DNA from: Oscillospiraceae bacterium
Lineage (GTDB): Bacteria > Bacillota > Clostridia > Oscillospirales > Acutalibacteraceae
Direction of reading: 5' to 3'
Assembly: GCA_031268405.1 (NCBI GenBank)
Contig: JAIRXF010000010.1
Coordinates: 1-64,000 of the forward strand
DNA length: 64,000 bases
Shown here: piece after piece, positions 18,102 to 26,204 of the stretch
Position numbering within the stretch: the first letter of the stretch is position 1
Layout: each line of letters begins with the position of its first letter
Program-made: the position numbers and the translations under genes
The notes under the pieces: generated by a model
Seen by the model: only the letters and a program-made list of their open reading frames with translations
The model's database searches: none
Told to the model about the DNA's origin: nothing

Positions 18102-19361
18102 ATGGTTCAAAACGAAGAAGACTCCAATCACGATATTAACAGTTTTAGTAGTGAGTCGAAAAAGAAGAAGATTTCTAATTCTTCGGTAACAGGGTATCAA
18201 TGTGAACCGGAAAAAAAATCCGGAAATCTCAAAAAATCAAAAGGAGAAAATGCAAAATTTTTTCGTCGTATACGAATAGCAATGATTGCATCAATTGCCT
18301 GTTTACTTTGTCAGTACTTAATTATTGGATGCAACGATATGTTGGGCGTATATCGAGAAAAAGAAAAAGTAAACATCGAAATACCAAAAGGATCAAGCAA
18401 TTCTGATGTTGCTAGAATACTCAGAGAAAATGGTGTAATCAACGAAAGTGGATTTTTTCTGCTTTATAATTTTATTACCAGATCCCTTAAAAATGTTGTT
18501 TGTGGAAATTTTGAAATAAACAAAGACCTTGACTACGAAGCAATCGTAAATTTTTTACAGTCAAACGGCAATCGTTCTAAAGCAGACGTTGTTGAGGTTA
18601 CTTTTAGAGAAGGATTAAACATCTTAGAATGTGCCGAATCGCTAGAAAAAAACGGCGTTTGCGATGCGAAAGATTTTCTTAAAGCTTGCAATTCTGATGT
18701 TTTTGATAAGGACTATGAGTTTTTAAAATCCATGCCGGATACAAGCAAAAGATATTACCGCCTTGAAGGGTATTTTTTCCCGGATACGTATAAATTTTAC
18801 AAAAATTCTAATGTTGAAGATGCTGTTAAAAAATTTTTAAATAACTTTGAAAAAAAAGTTTACACTAAAAAGAAATACAAAGAAAATTCACAAAGCATGA
18901 GTTTGGATGATATGGCTAAGGAAAATAATACAAACATTCACGATGTGGTAATTTTAGCTTCACTCATTCAAGCCGAAGCCTCCAATAAAGAAGATATGGG
19001 TGTAATTTCTTCCATTTTTCACAACCGACTAAAAACAATTGGAAATGGCGGGAAATCTTCTCATGGAGATTTTGGAATGACGAGATTGGAATCAGATCCG
19101 ACCGTTTGGTACCCTTACAAAAACAAAGAAAGTGTTCCTTCAAACTTGGTTGAAACTTTCAAAAGTAAATACGATACTTATGCAATAGAGGGTCTTCCTC
19201 CTGGGCCTATTTGTAATCCTGGTATCGACTCCCTTCAAGCTGCAATTTCTCCTGAACAAACAGATTATTACTTCTTTTGTCACAATCGCGATGGAATAAT
19301 ATTTGTTGCAAAAACCAAATCAAAGCATGAGGAAAATATTAAAAAAGCTGGTATTAAATAA
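18102..19361 (+). CDS. mltG: endolytic murein transglycosylase MltG
   Basis: 419-residue YceG/MltG protein that cleaves nascent glycan strands outside the membrane. A ~55-residue charged cytoplasmic N terminus precedes one membrane helix (about 57-76); a LysM-like region (IEIPKGSSNSDVARILRENGVI) and the catalytic domain follow. The catalytic Glu lies in ILASLIQAEA; other conserved blocks are EGYFFPDTYKF, SIFHNRL, LESDPTVWY, YDTYAIEGLPPGPICNPG and DYYFFCHN. ATG 18102 follows GGAGG by 6 bases. It supports that the cell still makes and remodels peptidoglycan. Confidence 0.95.
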   Translation: MVQNEEDSNHDINSFSSESKKKKISNSSVTGYQCEPEKKSGNLKKSKGENAKFFRRIRIAMIASIACLLCQYLIIGCNDMLGVYREKEKVNIEIPKGSSNSDVARILRENGVINESGFFLLYNFITRSLKNVVCGNFEINKDLDYEAIVNFLQSNGNRSKADVVEVTFREGLNILECAESLEKNGVCDAKDFLKACNSDVFDKDYEFLKSMPDTSKRYYRLEGYFFPDTYKFYKNSNVEDAVKKFLNNFEKKVYTKKKYKENSQSMSLDDMAKENNTNIHDVVILASLIQAEASNKEDMGVISSIFHNRLKTIGNGGKSSHGDFGMTRLESDPTVWYPYKNKESVPSNLVETFKSKYDTYAIEGLPPGPICNPGIDSLQAAISPEQTDYYFFCHNRDGIIFVAKTKSKHEENIKKAGIK

Positions 19362-19403
19362 AATTTTATCCACTTCTAAATTATCTATATCGATCTAATT
19401 TCC

Positions 19404-20570
19404 CTAAGCACTTGTATTTAAGTCATTGTTTTTTATTTTATCTGAATTTATTGTTTGAGGAGTTAGTGTTGACAAAAAACAAGCACAAAGCAAAATTAAA
19501 GCCAAACTTCCGGATGTAAATGAGTATGCATTAACTGGCACTTTTTCGTAATTTGATTGCGAAACAGCTACACTTATTGGAAAGATCGAAAGAATTAGCG
19601 AAAAAATTACTACAGACAAACCTCCGTGTAACATTCTCCAGATCATGAATTTAATCTTTGAAAATTTTATCCCTCCCATAAATGTATAAATTTGAAAATG
19701 CACACAAATTCCCGCCCAACCCAAAGCAAATGCCAGCAAATAGTGGGAAACACCAAAATTTATACAGTCTCTGCATCCTATTGTTACTTCCAACAACACG
19801 GGCAAAATAGATTTAGAAATGTTTTCGCTAAATCCTATAGCTGTAAAAAAATCTACTGCAGAAGATTCGAGTGTTGTGTTTTTTATAATTTCCCATGTTG
19901 AATAAAACAAAACCACCAGAGAACACATACTCAACGTTGCACTCGTCGAATCAGCGCAAGATTCGATGAGCGAATTAGAAATGTCGTTGCCGTTTGTATC
20001 TGTTTTAATTGGCTTTGTTGGTAGGTTTTCGTGGTTCTCTTTGTAAAATTTTAAAATTATTCCCATTAAAATTGATGATACAATTTGAGAAATAAATAAA
20101 AATAATCCAATTTTATAATCTCGAAGCAAACCTGACCCCACCACGCTTATTGCAAATGCAGGCCCGGCTCCCACAATAAAGTACAGCATTTTTGCTGCTT
20201 GAGCTTGAGAAATCTCTCCTTTATCTACCAGAGCTTTAATTCCCTTTGCCCCCGCAGGATATCCACCCACTAATCCGATCAATATTGTAGCTCCAGTGCA
20301 CCCCGGAAGACCAAATAAAACTTTTGTGAGCGGAGCAATTGCGCTTGACATTTTCAAAGAAAGACCCGACTTTACTATAAAGGCAGATAAAACCATAAAG
20401 GGAAAGGTAGAAGGTATAAGAATTTCTGAGCAAAACGTTAGCCCTAATTTTGCTCCATTTATTGATTCTATATTCCAAAATAAAAGCCCCAAAAATAAAA
20501 AAATAACAACAACAATTGTCGGGAAAACTTTTATTATTTTTCTACTGACACACTTTGGTCTTAACATCAT
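19404..20570 (-). CDS. ylbJ: sporulation integral membrane protein YlbJ
   Basis: About 388-residue polytopic membrane protein with YlbJ hallmarks: CSEILIPSTFPFMVLSAFIV, GLPGCTGATILIGLVGGYPAGAKGI, a repeated second half with the 'gate' pattern, and eight or so hydrophobic segments. In Bacillus and Clostridia the family is part of the sigma-E regulon and is needed for spore cortex formation. The start at 20570 (ATG) is chosen because AAAGGTGG lies 7 bases upstream; ATGs at 20591 and 20576 overlap that site. It lies near yqfC-yqfD, also sporulation genes, on the opposite strand. Convergent with mltG. Confidence 0.88.
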   Translation of the reverse strand: MMLRPKCVSRKIIKVFPTIVVVIFLFLGLLFWNIESINGAKLGLTFCSEILIPSTFPFMVLSAFIVKSGLSLKMSSAIAPLTKVLFGLPGCTGATILIGLVGGYPAGAKGIKALVDKGEISQAQAAKMLYFIVGAGPAFAISVVGSGLLRDYKIGLFLFISQIVSSILMGIILKFYKENHENLPTKPIKTDTNGNDISNSLIESCADSTSATLSMCSLVVLFYSTWEIIKNTTLESSAVDFFTAIGFSENISKSILPVLLEVTIGCRDCINFGVSHYLLAFALGWAGICVHFQIYTFMGGIKFSKIKFMIWRMLHGGLSVVIFSLILSIFPISVAVSQSNYEKVPVNAYSFTSGSLALILLCACFLSTLTPQTINSDKIKNNDLNTSA

Positions 20571-20847
20571 CCTCATACCACCTTTATACATATATACTAA
20601 ATGTTTTCAAAAACTTGAATTCAGCCAGAGTTAAAACTAATTTTACACAAATAATTTATTCAAGATCAGCTCTTATTTTGAGAAACTTTATTATTTAATT
20701 ATTAAAAAGTAAATTTTAAAGTTTAATTTAAAAAGGTCTATTAAATTAAAATAAATAGTAAAATTATACTGATTTTGCTAAGGTCAAAGCATTGTAATAA
20801 AAAAATTTAAAATTAAATAAAATCTACTTATTTGTGGGAGTTTGAAT

Positions 20848-21159
20848 ATGCGAAAAAAATCTAATAAAACTACAAAAAATAATCTAGCTTTAGCTGGAGA
20901 AAAAATTTATAAGGCCACAAAAAAAATGCAACTGCCCCCCGGATTGCTACCCAACGTTCCCCACATAGAAATGAATGGTAATAGAGAAATTGTAGTTGAA
21001 GGAAGTAAGGGGGTTCTTGATTACGATGAAAATATTGTAAGAATTGACATAGGAAAAATGATCATGATTTTTTCGGGGAGAAACCTTAATCTTAAATGCT
21101 TAACGCAAGACTCCTTAATCGTAGAAGGCTTCGTTACAACAATAGAATTCGCTACATAA
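20848..21159 (+). CDS. yqfC: sporulation protein YqfC
   Basis: 103-residue protein with the YqfC pattern: LPPGLLPNVPHIEMNGNREIVVEGSKGVLDYDENIVRID then FSGRNLNLKCLTQDSLIVEGFVTTIEF. YqfC is a sigma-E controlled protein of unknown biochemical role that always precedes yqfD. ATG 20848 is preferred because GTGGGAG lies 7 bases upstream; the in-frame TTG at 20842 is too close to it. The TAA at 21157-21159 overlaps the Shine-Dalgarno site of yqfD, so the two are co-translated. Confidence 0.9.
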   Translation: MRKKSNKTTKNNLALAGEKIYKATKKMQLPPGLLPNVPHIEMNGNREIVVEGSKGVLDYDENIVRIDIGKMIMIFSGRNLNLKCLTQDSLIVEGFVTTIEFAT

Positions 21160-21170
21160 GGAGTTTTGAT

Positions 21171-22358
21171 ATGTTGAAAATAGTGAAATACATTTTTGGT
21201 TTTGCATCATTCACAATAACGGGAAAAAGACTAGAGCGTTTTTTAAATTTGGCAGCGAGATCTGGGATAAATATTTGGGATATTAAAAAAAAGTCATCCG
21301 ACATTTTTGTTTGCAAGGTTACAGCCGTAGATTTTAAGAACCTTCGGGAATTTTCGAGAAAATCTGGAGTTTTTTTAAAGTTAAAAAGCAAACACGGGCT
21401 ACCATTTATTATAAATAAACTCAAAAGAAGACCTAGTTTAATTGCTGGTCCCTTTTGTTTTTATGGTGTAATTTATTTGCTTTCTCTTTTTGTATGGAAC
21501 ATAAATATTGTTGGAAATTTTAAATTAAAAGAAGAAGAAATAATAGAAGCAGCCGCAGAACTTGGGCTCGCGGTTGGCACTCCAAAAGGTCTTATTGATG
21601 CAAAGATTTTCGAAAAAAACGCCATGTCTAAAATAAAAGATTTATCTTGGATATCGGTCAATCTCAAGGGAAGTTCGGCATTTATAGAATTACAGGAAAA
21701 AAAATCAGCTCCAGAAAGACCAAAAGATAAACCCTGTAATATAGTAGCTGCTCGTTCAGGTCAAATTGTAAGAGTGGAGGTTTATAGTGGCAATGCCGAA
21801 GTGAAAAATGGCGATGCAGTGGCAAAAGGAAATTTATTGGTAAATGGATTTGTGGAAGATATTTTTGGCAAAAATACAATAAATCGCGCCGAAGCTAAAG
21901 TTTTTGCTATAACCAAGCATATCTTAAGAGAAAAGTTAGATTTTGGTCAGATCGAGGAGTTTCCAACTGGTAAAATCATAAATAGAAGAAGTGTGAAATT
22001 TTTTGGAGTAAAAATTCCATTGACTTTAGCACCAAAACCCAAAGATAATTACCAAAAAGAATTTTCACTCAATAAACTAAAAATTGGAGAATCATTCCTT
22101 CCTATAACTTTTTATCTAGAAAGACATGTTGAGTATGAGAGAAAAAAAATACTTCTAACGCCAGACCAAACTAAAGAAAAAATTGAAGAAAGATTAAAAG
22201 CTAGAGAAGAATCGGAATTCAGAGACATGAAAATTCTTGAAAGAAGCAAAAAAGAAAAAATTCAAAACGGCACCTGCTATGCAGACGTTACTTATGTATG
22301 CGAAGAAGACATAGCTAAAAAAGAAGAAATTATTGTAAATTATCATGATAGCAATTAA
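21171..22358 (+). CDS. yqfD: sporulation protein YqfD
   Basis: 395-residue stage IV-type sporulation protein. The N-terminal domain (about 1-85) has GFASFTITGKRLERFLNLAARSGI-like residues, followed by one membrane helix (FCFYGVIYLLSLFVWNINIVG) and a large extracytoplasmic domain with VAARSGQIVRVEVYSGNAEVKNGDAVAKG read in parts. ATG 21171 follows AAGGAG (21158-21163) by 7 bases; the frame is open further upstream but that part overlaps yqfC. In most Firmicutes phoH and ybeY follow; here a convergent CNNM gene follows instead. Confidence 0.92.
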   Translation: MLKIVKYIFGFASFTITGKRLERFLNLAARSGINIWDIKKKSSDIFVCKVTAVDFKNLREFSRKSGVFLKLKSKHGLPFIINKLKRRPSLIAGPFCFYGVIYLLSLFVWNINIVGNFKLKEEEIIEAAAELGLAVGTPKGLIDAKIFEKNAMSKIKDLSWISVNLKGSSAFIELQEKKSAPERPKDKPCNIVAARSGQIVRVEVYSGNAEVKNGDAVAKGNLLVNGFVEDIFGKNTINRAEAKVFAITKHILREKLDFGQIEEFPTGKIINRRSVKFFGVKIPLTLAPKPKDNYQKEFSLNKLKIGESFLPITFYLERHVEYERKKILLTPDQTKEKIEERLKAREESEFRDMKILERSKKEKIQNGTCYADVTYVCEEDIAKKEEIIVNYHDSN

Positions 22359-22387
22359 CCTGCTTACAACTGCTCCGCATCGCTAAA

Positions 22388-23635
22388 TTAGTCAATAATC
22401 CTTACGGTGAATTTAGCTATTCTTCTTTCGGTTACTTCTTTCACAATTACTTCAAGACCACTGTACGTAAATTTTTCTCCTACTTCTGGCACTCTATGAA
22501 ACGTTTTTAAAGCAAACCCACTCAAAGTAGAATATTCACTATGAGAACCGTCTTCTTCGATCCTTAAAAACTCAAACAATTTCTTAACGCTCATATCTCC
22601 GCTTGTCTCGTAGGCTTTATCCCCCAAAACAACAATTTTATGTTCTATTTCTTCATCTTCATCCCAAATGTCACCAACTATTTCTTCCAGCAAGTCTTCC
22701 ATAGTTACCATTCCTAGAGTTCCGCCGTAGTCATCAACAACAATTGCCACGTGAAGTCTTTTTCGCTTAAAATCACTTAGTAAAATAGATAATTCTTTGC
22801 TCTCATAGATAAAATAACATGGTTTCATCATCTCTGGCAGAACTATTGGTTTTTTAAAAATCATAGCTTCAAGATAATCTCTAGTGTGCAAAATTCCCAC
22901 AATATTGTCGATACTGTTTTGATATACAGGAATTCTTGAATATCTTTCATTCATAACTATTTTTTCAATCTTATCAGCATCATCATCAACGCCAACCGCA
23001 ACTATATTGACTCTGGGCGTCAAAATATCCCCCACAGATTTTTCATCAAATTCAAGCGCAGATTGTACCATTTCGCTTTCTTGTTTTTCAAGAACTCCTT
23101 CTTCTTCTATGCTTTCTACTATATGTTTAAGCTCTTGTTCTGTTACGCTCGGATTGTTTTTTTCTTTTTTTGAAAATTTACTAGCTATTTTTTTAAGTTT
23201 TATGAAGAAAATTACCAAAGGATTTGTTATAATCATTATGGCTCTTAGTGTTCTTGCGCTGTGCAACGCAAAACCTTCGCTGTTCTCTTTTGCAATGCTC
23301 TTTGGTAGAATTTCTCCAAAAGTTAACACAACAAAAGTCATAACAACAGTAGAAGCAATAGTGCCCGAATCTCCAAAAATCCCCACTGCCACCACAGTTG
23401 CAATGGTGGAAGACATTATATTTACAACGGTATTTCCTATTAAAATTGCACAAAGCGCCTTATCAAAATCTTCGGCTATTTTGAGAGCAACTATAGCTTT
23501 TTGATTCTTATTTTTTGCATAGCCTTTAATCCTTATCTTGTTAAGAACAGAAAAGGCAGTTTCAGAGGCAGAAAAAAAAGCAGAAAGTATAATGAGAACC
23601 ACGAGCGAAATACACATGATCAAATGCGGACTCAA
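22388..23635 (-). CDS. CNNM/CorC-HlyC family transporter with CBS domains
   Basis: 415-residue membrane protein: DUF21 transmembrane domain (about 1-185; SAFFSASETAFSVLNKIRIK, GNTVVNIMSSTIATVV, FGEILPKSIAKE), a CBS pair (about 205-330; LTPRVNIVAV, YSRIPVYQNSIDNIVGILHTRD, VVDDYGGTLGMVTMEDLLEEIVGDI) and a C-terminal CorC_HlyC domain. The family exports or regulates Mg2+/Co2+; older names are hemolysin-like. Divergent from folD with 47-53 bases between. No sign of damage. Confidence 0.9.
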   Translation of the reverse strand: MSPHLIMCISLVVLIILSAFFSASETAFSVLNKIRIKGYAKNKNQKAIVALKIAEDFDKALCAILIGNTVVNIMSSTIATVVAVGIFGDSGTIASTVVMTFVVLTFGEILPKSIAKENSEGFALHSARTLRAIMIITNPLVIFFIKLKKIASKFSKKEKNNPSVTEQELKHIVESIEEEGVLEKQESEMVQSALEFDEKSVGDILTPRVNIVAVGVDDDADKIEKIVMNERYSRIPVYQNSIDNIVGILHTRDYLEAMIFKKPIVLPEMMKPCYFIYESKELSILLSDFKRKRLHVAIVVDDYGGTLGMVTMEDLLEEIVGDIWDEDEEIEHKIVVLGDKAYETSGDMSVKKLFEFLRIEEDGSHSEYSTLSGFALKTFHRVPEVGEKFTYSGLEVIVKEVTERRIAKFTVRIID

Positions 23636-23688
23636 ATAAATTTCACCTCTTAGCCACCTTTATAACAAATTTCTGGAGTTGATTGTTA

Positions 23689-24558
23689 ATGACAAACAGT
23701 ACCGCCAAATGTATAGATGGCAAAGCAATTTCCTTAAAAATTAGAGAAGAAATCTCAAACCAAGTGCGTACTTTTAAAAACTCCAATATAATTCCTGGCC
23801 TTGCCGCAATCTTAGTCGGCGAAAATTCAGCCTCTAAAGTATATGTTAAGAATAAACGCAAAGCTTGTCAAGAGACGGGTATCTACTTCGAAGAATACAA
23901 TCTTCCCACAGATACCAATCAAACTCAACTGTACTCATTAATTGATAAATTAAACATCGACAAAAAAATAAATGGAATATTGGTCCAATTGCCTTTACCC
24001 AAACATTTGCACGAACAATATGTAACGTCGAGGGTTTCTGAACATAAAGATGTAGACGCCTTCTGCCCTTCAAACGCCGGATTAATCATGCAAGGAATTC
24101 AAAAATTTTCACCGTGTACTCCTGCTGGAGTAATGGAGCTTTTAAAATACGAAAACATCAAAGTCTCTGGAAAAAGAAGCGTAATTATAGGTAGAAGCAA
24201 TATTGTTGGAAAACCCATGGCTATGCTGTTGCTTCACGGTGATTCCACTGTTACCATATGTCACCGAAAAACCAAAAATCTAAAAGAAATATGTCTTGAA
24301 TCTGACATCGTAATTTGCGCCGTAGGAAAAGCTGGACTTATAACTGGAGAAATGATAAAAAATGGCGCGGTGGTAGTAGATATCGGCATAAATAAAGATT
24401 CAAACGGAAAACTTGTTGGAGATGTTTTGTTCGAAGAAGTTTCAAAAAAAGCTTCTTACATTACACCTGTTCCCGGAGGGGTTGGTCCCATGACTGTTAC
24501 TATGTTACTTAAAAATACATTAATCGCTACTCGCTTACAAAATTCGCATATTTTATGA
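23689..24558 (+). CDS. folD: methylenetetrahydrofolate dehydrogenase/cyclohydrolase FolD
   Basis: About 289-residue bifunctional enzyme that interconverts 5,10-methylene- and 10-formyl-THF, giving one-carbon units for purines and formyl-Met. Catalytic region YVKNKRKACQETGI (Lys) and GILVQLPLPKHL; NADP-binding VIIGRSNIVGKPMAMLLL; terminal TPVPGGVGPMTVTMLL. A TGGAG site precedes two possible starts, TTG 23683 and ATG 23689; the ATG is used here. Stands alone, divergent from the CNNM gene. Confidence 0.95.
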   Translation: MTNSTAKCIDGKAISLKIREEISNQVRTFKNSNIIPGLAAILVGENSASKVYVKNKRKACQETGIYFEEYNLPTDTNQTQLYSLIDKLNIDKKINGILVQLPLPKHLHEQYVTSRVSEHKDVDAFCPSNAGLIMQGIQKFSPCTPAGVMELLKYENIKVSGKRSVIIGRSNIVGKPMAMLLLHGDSTVTICHRKTKNLKEICLESDIVICAVGKAGLITGEMIKNGAVVVDIGINKDSNGKLVGDVLFEEVSKKASYITPVPGGVGPMTVTMLLKNTLIATRLQNSHIL

Positions 24559-24580
24559 TTCTCTTCAGCTCTAGTTAGTG

Positions 24581-24610
24581 TTGATAAGAATGCGTAAAGT
24601 GTGGTACTCT
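24581..24610 (+). promoter_or_regulatory. weak promoter candidate for plsX
   Basis: TTGATA (24581-24586) and an extended -10 TGGTACTCT ending at 24610, with 18 bp spacing. The -35 is good, the -10 poor. It lies 41 bases before plsX; no convincing FapR operator was seen. Confidence 0.3.
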
Positions 24611-24651
24611 AACTACATTGAATACTCTTTGAATTAAGGGGGAATTAATAC

Positions 24652-25641
24652 ATGAGAGTTGTTGTTGATGCTTTTGGAGGAGACAACGCGCCCCTTGAAG
24701 TACTTAAGGGCTGCTCTCTGGCTCTTAACGAAAATTATTCGGATCTTATAAAAATTTTAATTGTTGGAGATAAAGAAAAAATTCGTCGCGTTGCCTTTGA
24801 AAATAATATTGATATAACTAAACTTCATATAATTGATGCTCCCCAAACAATAACAATGGAAGATGACGCTGACGTAGTAATTGATTCAAAAAAACAGAGT
24901 TCAATGGCTAAGGGCTTGGAATGTTTGACAAATGGAGAAGGGGATGTTTTTATTTCTGGGGGTAACAGCGGTGCTCTGGTAGTTGGTTGTACATTCATTG
25001 TGAAGAGAATAAAAGGCATAAAAAGATGTGCGTTTGCGCCAATTATTCCCGGAGCCAAAAAACCATTCATGCTCATAGACGCCGGCGCAAATGTAGAATG
25101 CAGGCCTTCTATGCTCGTACAATTCGGGATAATGGGATCTTTATATATGAAAAAAATCATGAAAGTGGAAAATCCAAAAGTTGCGCTAGCTAATATAGGT
25201 ACCGAGGAATGCAAGGGCCGCTCGCTCCAAAAAGAAGCTTTTGAACGATTGAAAGTAGCTCCTGTAAATTTTACCGGCAATATAGAGGCAAGAGAAATTC
25301 CCTCCAGCAGCGCAGATGTTGTGGTTACTGATGGTTTTACAGGAAATGTAATTTTAAAAGTGTACGAGGGAACCGCTCGTGTTTTTATGAATAAAATAAA
25401 AGACATATTAAATAAAAATTTTAAGAATAAAATCGCCGCTTTGGCAATTTTGGATGATCTAAAAGAAATTAAAAAACAAACATGTCAAGAAGAATACGCG
25501 GGCTCGCCGGTTCTTGGCGCATCCAGGCCTGTTTTTAAAGTTCACGGTAATTCAAAAGCGAAATCATTTAAAAATGCCATACATCTTGCCGTTTCTTATG
25601 TTAATACTAATATTACTGAAGAAATCTTTTCTAAAATTTAA
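24652..25641 (+). CDS. plsX: phosphate acyltransferase PlsX
   Basis: 329-residue enzyme that makes acyl-phosphate from acyl-ACP for the PlsY step of phospholipid synthesis. Start MRVVVDAFGGDNAPLEVLKG is characteristic; GDVFISGGNSGALVVG, KPFMLIDAGANVECRP, ANIGTEECKG and VVTDGFTGNVILKVYEG are the conserved blocks. AAGGGGG lies before ATG 24652. Usual neighbours acpP, fapR, rnc and fab genes are not here, so the lipid operon has been broken up. A hairpin follows at 25669-25700. Confidence 0.95.
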   Translation: MRVVVDAFGGDNAPLEVLKGCSLALNENYSDLIKILIVGDKEKIRRVAFENNIDITKLHIIDAPQTITMEDDADVVIDSKKQSSMAKGLECLTNGEGDVFISGGNSGALVVGCTFIVKRIKGIKRCAFAPIIPGAKKPFMLIDAGANVECRPSMLVQFGIMGSLYMKKIMKVENPKVALANIGTEECKGRSLQKEAFERLKVAPVNFTGNIEAREIPSSSADVVVTDGFTGNVILKVYEGTARVFMNKIKDILNKNFKNKIAALAILDDLKEIKKQTCQEEYAGSPVLGASRPVFKVHGNSKAKSFKNAIHLAVSYVNTNITEEIFSKI

Positions 25642-25668
25642 TCAAAATACTGAAAGTATATTTTTAAA

Positions 25669-25700
25669 ACGTACAATTTATTGTAAAAATTTTTGTACGT
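25669..25700 (+). terminator. hairpin downstream of plsX
   Basis: ACGTACAA (25669-25676) and TTGTACGT (25693-25700) pair with a 16-base AT-rich loop; GTTTATAATT follows. A weak terminator or mRNA end. Confidence 0.4.
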
Positions 25701-25768
25701 GTTTATAATTAACAAGAGTTTGGTTACGCTTTTGGGCATATTTTATAAAAAGTTTTGAAGGAGATTTT

Positions 25769-26107
25769 ATGACGTGTGTTTTTTGCGATATTTCGAAAAA
25801 AATAATTTCATCAAATATTGTTTACGAAGACGAAAGAATATTGGTATTTAAAGATTTAAATCCTCAAGCGCCGATTCACGTTCTAATAATACCCAAAAAA
25901 CATATTAGTTCTGTTGATGAATTAAAAGAAGATGATAAAAATTTAATTGGGGATATTTTTCTAAAAATAAATAAAATAGCTAAAATACTTGGCTGCAAAA
26001 ACGGATACAGAATTGTAAATAACTGTGGTAGAGACGCACGTCAGAGCGTTCTTCATTTGCATTTTCATTTCTTGGCGGGGCGGCTATTAAAATGGCCTCC
26101 TTGTTGA
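25769..26107 (+). CDS. HIT family nucleotide-binding hydrolase
   Basis: 112-residue histidine triad protein, a phosphoramidase-like hydrolase of AMP-linked substrates. Zinc-like CVFC at the start, FKDLNPQAPIHVLIIPKKH, GYRIVNNCGRDARQSVLHLHFH with the HxHxH triad, and a C-terminal LAGRLLKWPPC. Small departures from the usual DAGQ and LGGR are visible (DARQ, LAGR). AAGGAG lies before ATG 25769. clpC follows 97 bases downstream on the same strand. Confidence 0.93.
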   Translation: MTCVFCDISKKIISSNIVYEDERILVFKDLNPQAPIHVLIIPKKHISSVDELKEDDKNLIGDIFLKINKIAKILGCKNGYRIVNNCGRDARQSVLHLHFHFLAGRLLKWPPC

Positions 26108-26204
26108 TTATTTGGTTTTTAGAATTTTAAAACATGTTGTAATTTTAGCTCAACCGGGGTTTGGGTTTTTATTTGTAAATTTGGTTTCAAGGAGGAAACA
26201 AACA

